Part shown: piece by piece, positions 13,283 to 24,937 of the stretch
Numbering within the stretch: the first letter of the stretch is position 1
How the letters are laid out: each line of letters begins with the position of its first letter
NCBI GenBank assembly: GCA_001600415.1
Contig: BCJX01000002.1
Span: 3,241,165-3,305,164, forward strand
Reading direction: 5' to 3'
Length of the DNA: 64,000 nt
Source: Pascua guehoae
Taxonomy: Eukaryota > Basidiomycota > Tremellomycetes > Trichosporonales > Trichosporonaceae
Notes under the pieces: model-generated
Told to the model about the DNA's origin: nothing
The model's database searches: none
Seen by the model: only the letters and a program-made list of their open reading frames with translations
Translations under genes and position numbers: made by a program

Positions 13283-13612
13283 TTACTGGAGGGGCGAGAA
13301 GGGCGCCGCGGCCAACCTGCGCGAGACAACATTGTCAATCGCCGCAATGTCAAACTGGGCCATGTCGGCCTTGAACCCCTCGCTCGCCATGTATTCGCGC
13401 GTCATGGCCGCGATATCCGGTCCGGGAGGGTACGAGACGAGGGCGAGCACGACAAGGGGGTTGGCGGGCTCGGAGAAGACGGCGTGTGTCCTGATTCCGA
13501 GCTTGGACAGGGAGGCTTGGTGCTGGTCCTCGTCCCAGATGGCGAGGTAGGTTGCGGCTGCTTCTGGCGTCTTGAGGGTGTATTGGCGCAGCTCGAAGGG
13601 GCGGGCGGGCAT
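13283..13612 (-). CDS. NIPSNAP-like dimeric alpha/beta-barrel protein
   Basis: Single exon, 109 aa. The N-terminus MPARPFELRQYTLKTPEAAA and the later HQASLSKLGIRTHAVF and LVSYPPG fit the ferredoxin-like fold of the NIPSNAP/dimeric alpha-beta barrel group, where ELRxYxLK opens the first strand. Such proteins occur as mitochondrial or small cytosolic proteins with poorly known roles. No targeting sequence is obvious. Family assignment is moderate; function is not known. Confidence 0.6.
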   Translation of the reverse strand: MPARPFELRQYTLKTPEAAATYLAIWDEDQHQASLSKLGIRTHAVFSEPANPLVVLALVSYPPGPDIAAMTREYMASEGFKADMAQFDIAAIDNVVSRRLAAAPFSPLQ

Positions 13613-14446
13613 TGTGGGTTGGGGGGGGATTGGGCACGGTGAGTGTGGTGCTGGGATGGGAGTGGGTGTGGGGAGGGTGTAGCAATGAGTGTAGTGATCA
13701 GCGTGGTGATGGGTGTAGTAATGAGTGTAGTAATAGAATGAGTGTTGGGATGGAAGGGGTGTTTATAAAGGACGGGCAAGGTCATGGGTACTTACATCCT
13801 CGGAAAGCAGGCACCCGCCTCTCCGGTTCTTTATGTTTGGGGTGGTAACCAGCGGCCACAAGCAGGGACTGACCAATGTCAGGGATCAGAGAATGCTGAG
13901 CTGACGAGGAAGCTCGGAACGAGAGTGAGACAGATGTTAACGGGGATGTCAAGTTTGTGATGTGTAGGACCAGCTGGCGGGGAGGTTGGTTGTTAAGAGG
14001 GAGTTAGGGTGTTGATAAAGCAGGCCGAGCTTATCGAGTTTCCAACGTACCCTAGGAAAACATCCGCCTCTCCGATTGTTGTAAGGTTCGGGGTGGACGG
14101 TCACAGGTGCTGACCAACAAGGGGACTACGTATGCTGACCTGAGACGGGATGCTAACCGGGGTGTGATGTGCAGGACTGACAAAAGGCGGTTGGAAGGGC
14201 GCGTCATAGGTACACTCCAACGCAACCAAGTGGCACTGAAACACCGCACCTGTAAGTGTGGCGGCTGGCCGAGGCCAAAATGGCAAGCAGTCTGACAACC
14301 AATTGCGGCATCGTAGTCATTACATCAACTCGATATTGATCATACTATTGTCCTACAAAAGCGACCAGCGGACCCTCCCAGCGAGCCCGACATACAATCT
14401 CCTCGCCCCGTGTACTTTCCCGAAGCACACTCCCACCGGCCCGAGT
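13613..14446. repeat. Intergenic region with a diverged direct duplication
   Basis: Two related blocks, about 13788-13972 and 14046-14176, share words such as CCGCCTCTCCG, GGGGTGG, GTGCTGACCAA-like, and a terminal GATGTGNAGGAC. They are far from identical and differ by insertions. No coding potential is seen; the right end borders the 3' end of gene A. Confidence 0.45.
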
Positions 14447-17017
14447 CTAGGGACTTTGTGGCGACTCTGGACTCGCGGGGAAGATGCCACTGCTCTGATA
14501 CACGCCACTACTATGGCTCGCACCGCTACTGACGTCCTCTGCGCTCGTGTCGGGGTCGTGGGGCGTGGGACGGCGGGGCAAAGAGCGGGGGACTCGCTGG
14601 CTGCGGCGGAGCTCGCGGCGCGCAGCCCAGTCTGGGTTGTAGATGGGTGGGACGAGCTCAAGCTCGTCGTCGACCTCGGGGACGAGTGTGCCGCCGTCGA
14701 CCTCTTGGGCGACGCGGCGGACCGGTGTGGGTGTCGAGGGTACGACAGCCATGGTGGACGACGCCGGCGACGGGAGGGGCACGTACCGCGACTGCCCGCT
14801 GTACTGTCCGCCGCTGTGGGGCGAGTCGTGGGGCCCGTCTGTGGGGAGCGGCGGGAGGGGACGGTCCGGAGACGGCTGGATGGGCGGGACGGGGAACGGG
14901 TAGCTCGTCTTGGGGACCCGCGGGTCGTCCAGCGGCGTGCCGGGCGGCGAGAGGCGGTCGGGCGCTTGAGGCGTGTGCGGGTGGGCTTGGCCGATCATTC
15001 CGTCCAGTGCAGCCCAGGGAGTCTGGGCTACCGGGCTCGCGCTCAGTGCACTCCAGGGGCCCGGGGACCAGGGGCCAGGGGATACGGGGCCGTCACCGTG
15101 TGCAGCTGTAGCCCAGGGGGCCTGCGATACGGGGCTGGTGGTTAGCGCGTTCTCTGTCTGAAGAGCATGGCAGTGGGCAGCAAAGAAAAAGAAAGACATA
15201 CAAGAGGGGCGAGACGAGCTCGAGCGCATTCAGACCGCCACCCTTTTCGCGCGACCTCGTCGACGAGCGCGGAGGCGGCGGAAGTCCTGTCCCGATCACT
15301 GTGTCGTCGGAAGTGTCCATGTGCAGTATGGGCCGGCTGGCAGGTCGGCTACCTGTCCACTTTGGCGGGGGCGGCGAAGGCGGGAGCTGGGATGCCCTGT
15401 ACGGCTGCGGGTTGAGGTGGCGTACAGAGTCGATAGTCATCCTGTCTTCATCGTCCAGGGGGCTGATGTTAGCAGGGCTCGATCAGACCAAACGCTGCTT
15501 CGATGCAGTGTGAATAGGAAAGGTGTAAAGGCACAGGTTACCACGTGCTTGCACCCGTATTTCGTCACACGACTCACTGCGTCTTATTCGCCCTCCTCTT
15601 GAGCAGCAGGAAAGCAAGAATAAACAGGGCGGAACCCGCAACACCGCCAACGATACCCCCGATGATAGCTTCCTTCTTCGGATTGTGGAACGAGTCATTC
15701 CTGCCCATGTCCATGCCTTGTGTGGGACTAGCACTGGCTAGCATGCTGGTTAGCATGCTGGTTTGGGTGGCAGTCGCACTGTCGCTGCTACTGCTGTCGG
15801 CGGTGGTACTTGCACCGGCGACGGCGGCTCCACTTGTGGTGCTCGTCCCATTCCTGGCGTTAGCTTTGCGGAGAGCACCTCGAGTGGACGTTGCCACTCA
15901 CCAGAGGGACGAGTAGTATGTGATGCTGTGGAGACCAGTGAATTTGCCTGGCCCACCTCCGGCGGTCTGACTGTCGCGAGCCCGGATTTCGATGGTATGC
16001 TGCTTTTCGGGCTCGTATGCTCTCATGTAGAGCACGGCATTTGGGTGGAACCACGGATTCGAGGCGTTGGGATACTACCATTGTTAGCAATGTTACGGTA
16101 AAAACCACTTACAATGACTGTGTTTGTGGTGTAAGCGACGGGCACCGGCGTCCAGTAGAAGATAATCATGTCATAGTCGGGCCCCATGCTGCCGTTGAGA
16201 ACAAAAAAAGATGAATAACGGGGCGGACTGAATGTGAGGACCGCTTCGTAGTCGCCAACAAGTGAGGTGTAGTTTACGGGCTCTTGCCCACCGACTCGGG
16301 TGCCCAGTTGTGTCTGGACCGTCCAGTTGCCTGTAGTCTCAAACTTGGGGTTTATTTTCCCGTCCACAACGAAGTAATCTGTTGTAGATGGAACTTGATC
16401 GAATGAGGGGCTGCGTAGGGTGTATCAGTCCTCCGTCTAGCCAGTCTACGATACTTCCCATCCAGCCACCGTTCAACTCACGCTTGCGAGTACATGGCCA
16501 TAGTGATGGTTACACTGTTGACTTTCCATCGACCAGCAAATGTTTTGACGCGTGTGAGAGCCCCGAAAAACCACTCCCAAGCCTGGCTGACGGAATAGAC
16601 TATTCCATTACTCGACGGTGCTGGAACATTGCGTACCAGCCCGTCTTCGGTCATCCATGCCAGTGGAGCGAGAGACGTGTTGGTAGTCCCTTGTTCTGTC
16701 TCAAACTCGCCGTTGACCCACGCATCGGATCCAATGACGGAAAAGCTGAGGCCCGGGGGGTCATCTGGATCGACTTCGCCATCGACGTAATGGTACGAAT
16801 CGCCTCGACCGACCATGCCCCGTTCGTACGGGGGCGATTCGGTAAAGTTGGTCTGCCACGCTGATGACTTGCCCCACGTCACCATCGCCGACATGTCGCT
16901 CAGCGTCATGTTGAATTTCAGGTTGGGTTCCGGGTCTTTCGCTTGTGCGGCCGCCCGGGACGCAAGGAGGGCGACGGAGAGTGCAGCCACTCGTGGCCAA
17001 CGAGATGGGACGCGCAT
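14447..17017 (-). CDS. Single-pass membrane glycoprotein, gene A (paralogue of gene B)
   Basis: Six exons (17017-16482, 16410-16113, 16074-15902, 15853-15578, 15462-15202, 15134-14447) sum to an intact frame of 743 aa. The N-terminus MRVPSRWPRVAALSVALLAS followed by RAAAQA is a signal peptide. A roughly 350-residue ectodomain contains many Asn-X-Ser/Thr sites and Trp/Tyr-rich beta strands, then a Ser/Thr/Ala stalk. One membrane helix, IIGGIVGGVAGSALFILAFL, is followed by LLKRRANK as stop-transfer. The roughly 310-residue cytoplasmic tail is Pro-rich with LPPSPPPP and RPLPPLP stretches and the motif ELVPPIYNPDWA. The same plan and tail motif occur in gene B. The layout resembles the large basidiomycete group of single-pass proteins with jelly-roll-like ectodomains, but I cannot name a family. 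Role might be surface sensing or wall anchoring; that is inference. The upstream ATG at 17146 would bury the signal peptide. Confidence 0.75.
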
Positions 17018-17394
17018 ACCGGGCCAAGCGAGAGGGTGTGGAAAGTGACGAACGTCGGGGTCGAGGCCAGGTAGTGCGCGCGAGTAGGACCTAGTCGGTG
17101 ATGAACACGACAGTGGTGGGAAAGTAAATGGCAAAGTAGCAACCACAAAGGAATGGGTTGCCAGTTGGACCTTTGTCGGCCTGGCTGCTGGATGCGCCGC
17201 ACCGAAGCGCTTTGTGTTGGGGCATGTCGTTTGTCAAACAACTGTCCGAAGCACACGAAGAGTTCCGTCACCTAGCTTGGCAGCGACGCAAGGGGCCCAG
17301 GTGTCATAATGCAGGGCCGAGCAAGCTTAACATGGCAGGCGAGTCTAGAACCCCCGCACAAAGTGTGCATGAATAGGCTCTAGAGTCGAGGGCG

Positions 17395-17763
17395 TCACTC
17401 TGGGGTGGGTGCTGTGGTGCTGATTCCAACAGTTCCATCGCCACGGACAAAGGACTGAAACACTCGTCGTGACCGAGGTAAGGTGTGCACGAGGGGTAAA
17501 GTGACGGCATTAAGTGCGGGCAACGGTCTCTCTTGCCCCTGAAACTCAACCTCTTTGCTTGTTGAGGCAACCTTAATGTAGCCTGCGGACATGATGCCCG
17601 CCAGGATCCGTTCTTCTGGGACCACTAAAAGATAGGGTGCGACGCCCGCACGACGCGTTGTTGATTCCTCGCTTGCGGCACCTGAGGCACACGTGGGGTT
17701 GGCGCATGCGTTGAGCGTCACCTGCAGGCTCTGCACGCTCAAGACTGAGGCCAAAGCCGTCAT
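17395..17763 (-). CDS. Doubtful hypothetical ORF (122 aa)
   Basis: An intronless ATG-initiated frame of 122 aa with balanced composition, including two Cys in LNACANPTCASG and hydrophobic stretches. No domain is recognised, and no promoter or splice evidence supports it. It may be chance or a fragment of an older gene. Confidence 0.22.
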   Translation of the reverse strand: MTALASVLSVQSLQVTLNACANPTCASGAASEESTTRRAGVAPYLLVVPEERILAGIMSAGYIKVASTSKEVEFQGQERPLPALNAVTLPLVHTLPRSRRVFQSFVRGDGTVGISTTAPTPE

Positions 17764-18378
17764 TCTCCGTTCCGGCGTTGAGAGTGCCTAGAGAGCTTCC
17801 CCTTGACAACCAAGCCTCGGATGTTTAATGTCGGAAGCAAATCTGCTCACCACCCCCCATCAGGCCCCAAGGACGACGGGAATGTGGCGATGCAATCTCT
17901 TTGAGCTGCATAGCATAAGATTTCGACTACAGGCTTCCAGCAGTCCAAGCTCGACGGCAGAATACTTGACAAAGTTTGCCACAAGACCTTGTCCGTCTCA
18001 GAACACAGCTTACTCACTGTGGTTCGAGTGGGTCGGTTTTTGGGTATGTTGCTGTTCTCCAGATGCAGTAAGGTGCCTGTGGGGGAGGCAGTGGGAAGGT
18101 TGGCTTCTACTTCTAATGCAGCACAGCAAAAACAGCTTCATCGCCACACGGCGGTGTTGAGCAGGAATCATGTGCTCCCTCTCCGATCCGGAGCCTGCGG
18201 TTCGTTCCGGGGCGTCCTAACGTAGGATATTAAGATGGGATACTTTCCTCGGGCCCGACACTAGCGAGCTACAGACAGCAAAGTCGCACGACCACCTTGT
18301 GGAGTGTCGTAAGCGCCGTCGGGGCCTTGCACTCTTTGCGGCCATCATTCCACGACATCGGCGACTGCTGTCGTCCTG

Positions 18379-18930
18379 GTGCAGTCTTCACATGACCTCA
18401 CATTCATTCTCTGCACCGCCTGCCCGAGCACAGGAATGGAGCTTACATCATGGGCGATCATGTTCAAACCCAACGCCCATGTCGCATACTGGTTGTGGTC
18501 ATTAGCTCCATTCACGGCAGCCATCCTAGTCGTTGTCATGGCTTGTCATAGGATTTCGATCAGAGGACAGAGGAACACTGCCACCAAACAGGAACACCGA
18601 GCCTCAGGTCCCAACAGTGGACACTACCTGGAGGCTGGCTTCCATGGTCAAGACCGCGGGGACAGCCAAGCTGCCTCAACCGATGTAGCTCATATCACGC
18701 CGGCCGCAGAAGAAGCCTCCGCAACCGTCGTTCAATTTGACATGCACAGTAGACTCCAGGACACCAAAGTACTTCTGGGCGCGACTGAGGTCAGTGGCTC
18801 GGCGCAAAGTACTGTCTCTCCCCCCGCATGCCAATATTTAAACTACTTTGGGGTTACCATACAGAAGCATGTGGGGCCTGAAAGCTTGGAGAATACCAGG
18901 AACATATGCTTGGCTACACATTGCGAATAA
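18379..18930 (+). CDS. Doubtful hypothetical ORF with one membrane segment
   Basis: A frame of 183 aa contains one hydrophobic segment (AYWLWSLAPFTAAILVVVMA) followed by a basic stretch CHRISIRGQR. A second overlapping open frame continues to 19222 in another phase, so a frameshift or an unseen intron may join them. No family is recognised; treat as possible only. Confidence 0.25.
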   Translation: MQSSHDLTFILCTACPSTGMELTSWAIMFKPNAHVAYWLWSLAPFTAAILVVVMACHRISIRGQRNTATKQEHRASGPNSGHYLEAGFHGQDRGDSQAASTDVAHITPAAEEASATVVQFDMHSRLQDTKVLLGATEVSGSAQSTVSPPACQYLNYFGVTIQKHVGPESLENTRNICLATHCE

Positions 18931-19364
18931 CCAGGTCACCCATGGGCATTTTCCTCGTTTTAACATCACCGAGATTTGCGACCCGTCCCCACCCACAAAC
19001 AAAAACATTCCCAGCTCGGCCCCCTTCGAGCTCCCCCACTTCTTGCTGATGCTATCCCAATTGAAAGGGAAAGCCAGTCCCCGAAGAGAAACTCCTAGTG
19101 GAAAATACTTGCCACTGAACGAAGAAGGCCGATGCATATTCATCCGCCTTAGCGACCATCGCCGCTCAGGCTGGCACGCGGTTGTGTGTCTCGTCCACCT
19201 CGTCCCAACTCGGTATCCGTAGCCCCCGGTCTCCAGCAAAAGAACAAGACAAAAAGTGATCCTGGTCGCCTCCGACTTTTTCTTCCTCCGCACGGCTGGT
19301 CATGGTTTACCGACAGTAGGTACGGTGTCAGACGTCGCCCTCGCGCCAAGCACAACAGTTACGT

Positions 19365-19452
19365 CGCACGGAGGATTCGAACTCGCGACCAAGCATTTTT
19401 AATACCGCTTTTGTATATTATGCAGCAGTAACGCTTAGACCACTCGGCATTT
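19365..19452 (-). other. tRNA-like sequence (decayed or intron-bearing, unresolved)
   Basis: On the minus strand, GCCGAGTGGTCTAAGCG is a good A box/D arm of the Ser/Leu type, CTGCT follows where an anticodon loop is expected, and AGTTCGAATCC is a good B box. However, the 5' and 3' acceptor strands do not pair and the T stem is poor, and no T run follows. It may be a decayed tRNA gene or a Pol III promoter relic. Confidence 0.35.
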
Positions 19453-20009
19453 GCCTGGTTGAAAGTACAAGGTAATCCATTGTATATAAGGTATGCATGT
19501 GGGCCACTTGGGGACCTCACCGACATTTTCATTTCGTTGTTGAAACGAGTTCGAGGCATGTGACCCAAACCACCCCCGATTGCGGACCATGGAGGTTACG
19601 CCTCTTGTGCACGGGGCGGGGAGAATAAGGTGTTTCTATTTGTGTAGAGGGTGCATATCCCGGTCAGCCCCTGAGCACACAGCGATCAGATCTGCAGCGG
19701 TGGGGAGGGGAGCGACCATGGCAATCTGGAGAAGGAACTGGCATCGTTGTCCCAACGATCGTTTTGTGAGCACCTCCCTCACCGCTAATCGCAAGCGACC
19801 ACAACGATATGCAAACCCAAGTGTCAAGGAAGCACAAGCGTCTAAGGAAATGCATGTTGCCAGACTTCAATTGTAAGGACTGCAACTTCAAGGTATTACA
19901 GCTACAACGTGATTAGATCGAATTTGTCGCGCACGAGAAAGGATGGCGGACGGTGCCGGCGCTGGGACAATGTCAGCCGACTTGCCACTGGTTTCGCCGC
20001 GGCGACTTA

Positions 20010-22162
20010 CTAGTCCTGCTTGATAGCCTCGATCGAGGTGTACATGCCGGGGCCGAGCATGAACCAGCCAAAGAGGAAGATGATGAGGTTGAAGATTGTG
20101 AAGATCGACTTTGTGACACTGCTAAAGAGCTTTCCACGGTTGAGGTGGAAGTAGGCAATGCCCCAGAAGATGAAGCCAAAGAATGAGTCAAAGGCCGCCG
20201 ACATGATGGACAGGAAGTCGCCCATGGATGGGATGACGCTGCTACGTTAGTCGAATAGTTGACAACAGCAGCGGCGCTCGACTCACTTTCCGAGCACAAA
20301 GCCAAGGATCCAAATGACCACGACAATGGCCGTCCACGTGCCCCACCCGACGTAGGTGTGTGCATGTGCATGGCGGGTATTTCCCAGGAGGCGCTTGAAG
20401 ACAAACTTGGCCGCAACGTTGCAGTAGATGCCGCCAATGACCACAGTGGGGACAATGACAAACGCAAACGAGCTCTTGCGTTGCCACGGCTCCTGGAACG
20501 ACGCGACCATGGGGGCCGCAGCGTACTGCCCGAGGAAGTGATATCCGACGACCGAGACGACGAGGAACAGCACCATCTCGAGACCCGTCAGCGCCGCGAG
20601 CGCCTTGGGGAAGTCTTGCGGGCGCTTCATCTCGGCAATGAAGGACGGGTACAGAATTTGGCCAATCCAGAGGAACTAGGTGTGTGTCAGCTTGCCAATC
20701 GAGGAGACACCGGATGTGGGAGTGCTCACAGTAATGTTCAGTACAGCGTTGAAGCCCTCGACAAAGCCAAGGTCCTTCTTCGGGAACCCGGCAAATGTCT
20801 TGACCTCGCCCAGTGCAGGGTACATGCCCTCTGGGAGACCGCTGCCGTTGCCTCCTGGGTGGCCCTGGGTACCGGCGTAGATTAGACACAAGAGGATCGA
20901 GATGCCCATGCAGACAGCCGAAATGGTACCAAGGAAGGAGATGTGGTTGAACGTGCGGGGCATTGACATGACGACTGCAAGCGTTAGTGACATGAGAAAC
21001 GGTCCCTTTTCGTTGTTACTCACTGCCCATTAATGCAGAAACGGCCTGGAACGCGACGGTACATGTCGACGAGTCCGAGAGCGTGTTGAGGACTGGAGAT
21101 GTTAGTATTCACCTCATAGAGTCGCACCAGTCAGACTCACTCTTAGCTCCGGTAAAGACGTGGAAGCCGATGAGCATAATGTTGTTGAAGAGGAGCATGA
21201 ACGCTGTGCACTCGTACGCCACGCGCGACCAGCGCGGGAACAGGGCCGAAGCAATGTCGCAGATGTCGTGGGCGCCAGGGTGCTTCATGCACCATTTCCA
21301 GAGAATGTAGGACGTGTCTGTGCGTCAGGGCGAGTCGAGCGTGAGTCCAGTGGTTGGATGCTTGTCACCAAGGTTGGAGAACGTAGGGTGTGTGGCACAG
21401 TGGAAAGAGTGCAGTGTGGCATGGTGGAAAGAGTGCAGTGTGGCATGGTGGAAAGAGTGCAGTGTGGCATGGTTGGGCATGTGGATGTGGATGAAACGCA
21501 TAGCTGGTCATATCCAAAGAGCAGCGAGGTTGCACCCAGTACTTGCGGAAACTGAGCAGTGGAGCTCCCAAAGACTTGTCGATGTTGCACTTGTGCCATA
21601 TCGGCCAGTGGCAGCCACCACGGCCGCTACGGGTAGAAGAGCAAGCACGGGCGTATCACGTGGATGGCCTGCAGGGAGGGGTGGACAGCTATGGTTATCG
21701 ATAGGATGGGTGGATGGATGGATGGATGGGTGCCAAGCACGCCAAGCAAGCGCCTGGTGCCGATCATGCCAAGACCACCGATGTGCGGGGTGACTACCCG
21801 GCCAAAAGTTCGGATGGCGCCCATTCTCGCCTCACAACAACAACCTCAGATATCCGTGAGAACAACTTACACCAAGTGAGGAGACCCATGACGATCTGGA
21901 CGATGAGACCCGTGGCCCAGCCGAGGACGCTGTACGACCAAGGAAGAGCGAGGATGGCGAGGCAGACATACTCGCCAAACAGGAGCAGTGTCGTCTTCTG
22001 CCACGTAAGAGTTCGGTATTTGATGTCGTTACCGGCCTCCTTTGCGGCGAGATCGGCAAAGACGTCGGACGAGGCGGCCTCGGAGATGAGCTCCTGGTCG
22101 ATGGCGGATGGGTAGCCGGCGTTGGCCTTTTCGATGGTGGCGGGGTCCGCCGATATCGACAT
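20010..22162 (-). CDS. Neutral amino acid transporter, mtr-like (AAAP family)
   Basis: Six exons (22162-21871, 21317-21141, 21092-21024, 20974-20730, 20675-20287, 20238-20010) sum to 466 aa in frame. The cytoplasmic N-terminus begins MSISADPATIEKANAGYPSA. About eleven hydrophobic segments follow, for example CLAILALPWSYSVLGWATG, FLGTISAVCMGISILLCLIY and FNLIIFLFGWFMLGPGMY near the C-terminus. Order and motifs match Aa_trans proteins of the Neurospora mtr group, which import neutral and aromatic amino acids at the plasma membrane. Introns 2-5 are 48-54 nt, but intron 1 (21870-21318) is 553 nt and carries a 24-bp tandem repeat. Stop is TAG after AIKQD. The family is firm; the exact substrate is not. 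Confidence 0.88.
21398..21469. repeat. 24-bp tandem repeat, three copies, inside intron 1
   Basis: Three head-to-tail copies of TGGTGGAAAGAGTGCAGTGT plus GGCA (the first with CAG at its start) occupy 21398-21421, 21422-21445 and 21446-21469. All lie within the long first intron of the mtr-like transporter. A GGAT run lies further along the intron at about 21712-21732. Confidence 0.85.
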
Positions 22163-24937
22163 GCGCGAGATGGACTGGGGGGCGTTAGATGCTGTGGGAC
22201 GACCTTGCCTGCGACGAGGACGACCGTGCACGGCTGGAGCGTGCACGTGCTCGACGTCGATGGTGGCACTGGCGCCACTTGCTCGGCCTGCCCTGCTTGC
22301 TCACTCACTCGGCGAAGATTATTGACGGCCATGTTGGTGATAAAGTGTCCATCAGAGCATTGGGGCGACTTCCCATCTTTAAACGTCCAGTCTCGTAGCC
22401 AGCACTGGTCGATCAGCTCATGTAGCATTGGGGTGGGGCTACATGACCTACAGTGTAGCATTGCAGGAGCGCGAGGGCCCCTAAAAAGTGCATGGGCACG
22501 CAATGTCACCAAAGCAATTAGCACCACGGTACAGCGGGGACAGGACACGACGTCGTTTTTTTATCGTGCCGTATCTGCGCATGACATCAGTAGTGTCACA
22601 GTCACTCAGGTCGGTAGGTACCCCGGGCGGGGATGCCCTGCGGTGTGCATGTTGGAGGTGTTGCGGGTCGGGTGTTGCGAGCGCGGCATCGGAGGGGGAG
22701 TAGGCGTAGCAACGGAGGTGAGGCGGAGGCGTGCGGACTGCAGACTCCTGAGTGAATGCGTGTGTCGGATGGGGACCGGCGGCGTTGCATGATGTCGCGC
22801 CCTGGGTGTAATCAGGGGAGTAGTGCAGTTGGGGGAGTTGCACGAGTGTAGATGGAGACAGAAGAAACGCAGCATGGGGCCCAAGGAAATTGGCCGATGC
22901 AGATTTGTCTCGTTACAACCCCACATGGAGCACATGGCCAGTCGCAGATGCCAAGTTACAGCTCAGGTTTATTTTGGAACCCGCCATCGGTCCCTGGCTC
23001 TCACGGCAATTCGCCAAGGCATGCGACAGCCATCCGTATTTGCCGTTGATCAAACTGGAACAGACAAATGAACGGGTGGCCGTGATAACTTCATCTCGCT
23101 TGCACACGACCCGGGTTAACGAGACATCGAGGGCAGACATTGGGTAGTCGTTGGTGGCGTCATTGGTGCAATCATGGCGCCATTGCCCGAGTATACGCAC
23201 GAGCCAGTAGCAAGTCAAACACTCTCGCCACCCACTACCATTGCCTACTTGCATGTGTTGGTGGTGTGGATGGAGACGCCAAGAAATTTGCACTGTTGTC
23301 GCCCATGTATTTTGAGACATTGCCAAAAGAGTTGAAAAGGCAGAAGGCACGACCGAGAGTCGAGGCCGCGGTCCATCGACTTTGATCAAGCAACGGGCGA
23401 AAGAGCAGCAGGCCACACCCCAGACGTGACGACATTGACAAGTCGACGACAGAGACGGAGGTGGAGCCGCAGATGGGATGCGATAGTTCCTAGGTCGGGT
23501 GGATAGTTCCTGGCTAAGGGTAAATTCCGGCGGTGTGCAGGTGCAATCGCTGCCGGCCGTTTTAGTGTTTCAGGGATGCCCTCCTCCAGTGCGCGCCAGA
23601 GCGTCAGACCTGGGCGGGCTCTATCACCCTCCAACAATGATGTGCCTGTATGCTCGGTGAGTGATGCACACCCCTCGGGTGTGGTTACGCAGTTGTTCTG
23701 GTGGTGTTATATATTCCCAGAAGTCTGACGTCGCGCTTGCTGTTAGTCGGCCCCCGAAACTCGTGCCACCGTCATGGCCATATGACCGTTCATCGCTATT
23801 GAAACCAGCTCTGTCCCCCATAATAACAACGGTGTGTACTACCACCGACGCGGTCCTCGTCAACACCAGATTCCTGTTCTGGGTCTCGAAGAGTCGAGAT
23901 CGGTAGGCCGACACACCATACCCTGGTGGTGTGCTGCGTCGTACTTCCGGCTGACATGCCTGACACGACTGACACGTTCCTGCGTGGGAAGTGGGAAGAT
24001 GGGCCCCACGCCGTATGTTTCCGCCCATTCGCACAAGTCGCGGGGTCGCACGCACTGGCCATGCTACCGTGCGCGATACGTGGGGTGTGAATGGTCGTGA
24101 GCGAGCCTGTGCTGATACCATCACCATCTCCTGCCCCAGAACGCGTGCCCCATCGTAGGCCCCAACTCGGTGTGGTCCATGGCCATCCATTCCGGCTCGC
24201 TGTCGCCGTGGTCGCAGCAGTGCACGGGCTAGAGACAGGACATCAACTGGTTTCCGGTTCTGTAGATGGAAAGCATAGCTGACACTTGACAGATCCCGTG
24301 CCGTGGTGCGTGTCTCGCTCTACAACTCCATTCGCAGCCCGAGCGGGGGAGACCACCCATTGACGGCAGAGTTGATATTGATACGTCACCGTCGCATCCG
24401 CAACGAGTTAGTACCTCGTCGCAGTCTTCAACTCACTCACCCACCACTATCATCCGATTACCCGCCCCTTCCTGTCGTACACCCCATTATCCTAGCCCTC
24501 TCCACTACACACGGTACTCACAGCAGCGGTTCGAAGCGTCAAGCTTCCAGCCCTTTTTGGAGTCCAGGTGGTTGTTTGGGGTTTGAGCTGGAGTGGGCTG
24601 TCCGCCTCGGGGCGTCGGGGCGAACATAGTTGCGTGGTTAGACGGCGGTGAGCAGGTAACCTGTTTCCTTGAGTGTCATTACTTAGAGCATGGGGCTGCA
24701 CGAGCCTTCACGGCCAAAGTGGCCTACTCGGGTCAAGCGGACACGGCAGCGATGCAGCCCCAACATCGGGCACAGCTACTCGCCCCCAGGTACTGAACAC
24801 GGGACGGGATCCCCGCGCAGCACGTGCACGTCTCCACACGCCCGCCCGGGAGATTCATCCACGACCCTCACACAAGCTAATCAAACGAGTGCATTTAAAG
24901 AGCGTGAAGGTAAAAGAGCGTCAACTTCAATCTACGC
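22163..24937. other. Intergenic stretch with no gene supported
   Basis: 2.8 kb upstream of the mtr-like gene and downstream of the LPMO-like gene. The longest frame is a 188-codon minus-strand frame at 23624-24190; it lacks motifs and overlaps several others, so it is not called. Nothing else is recognised. Confidence 0.4.

Larger units (their letters stand above)
17018..20009. other. Gene-poor interval between gene A and the mtr-like transporter
   Basis: About 3 kb with no recognised gene. It contains two weak open frames (listed separately) and a tRNA-like sequence near 19365-19450. Most of the stretch reads as unconstrained sequence. Confidence 0.4.

Noticed and set aside
23624..24190. 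188-codon minus-strand frame
   Set aside because: No motif, no codon pattern like neighbours, several overlapping frames of similar length on the other strand.
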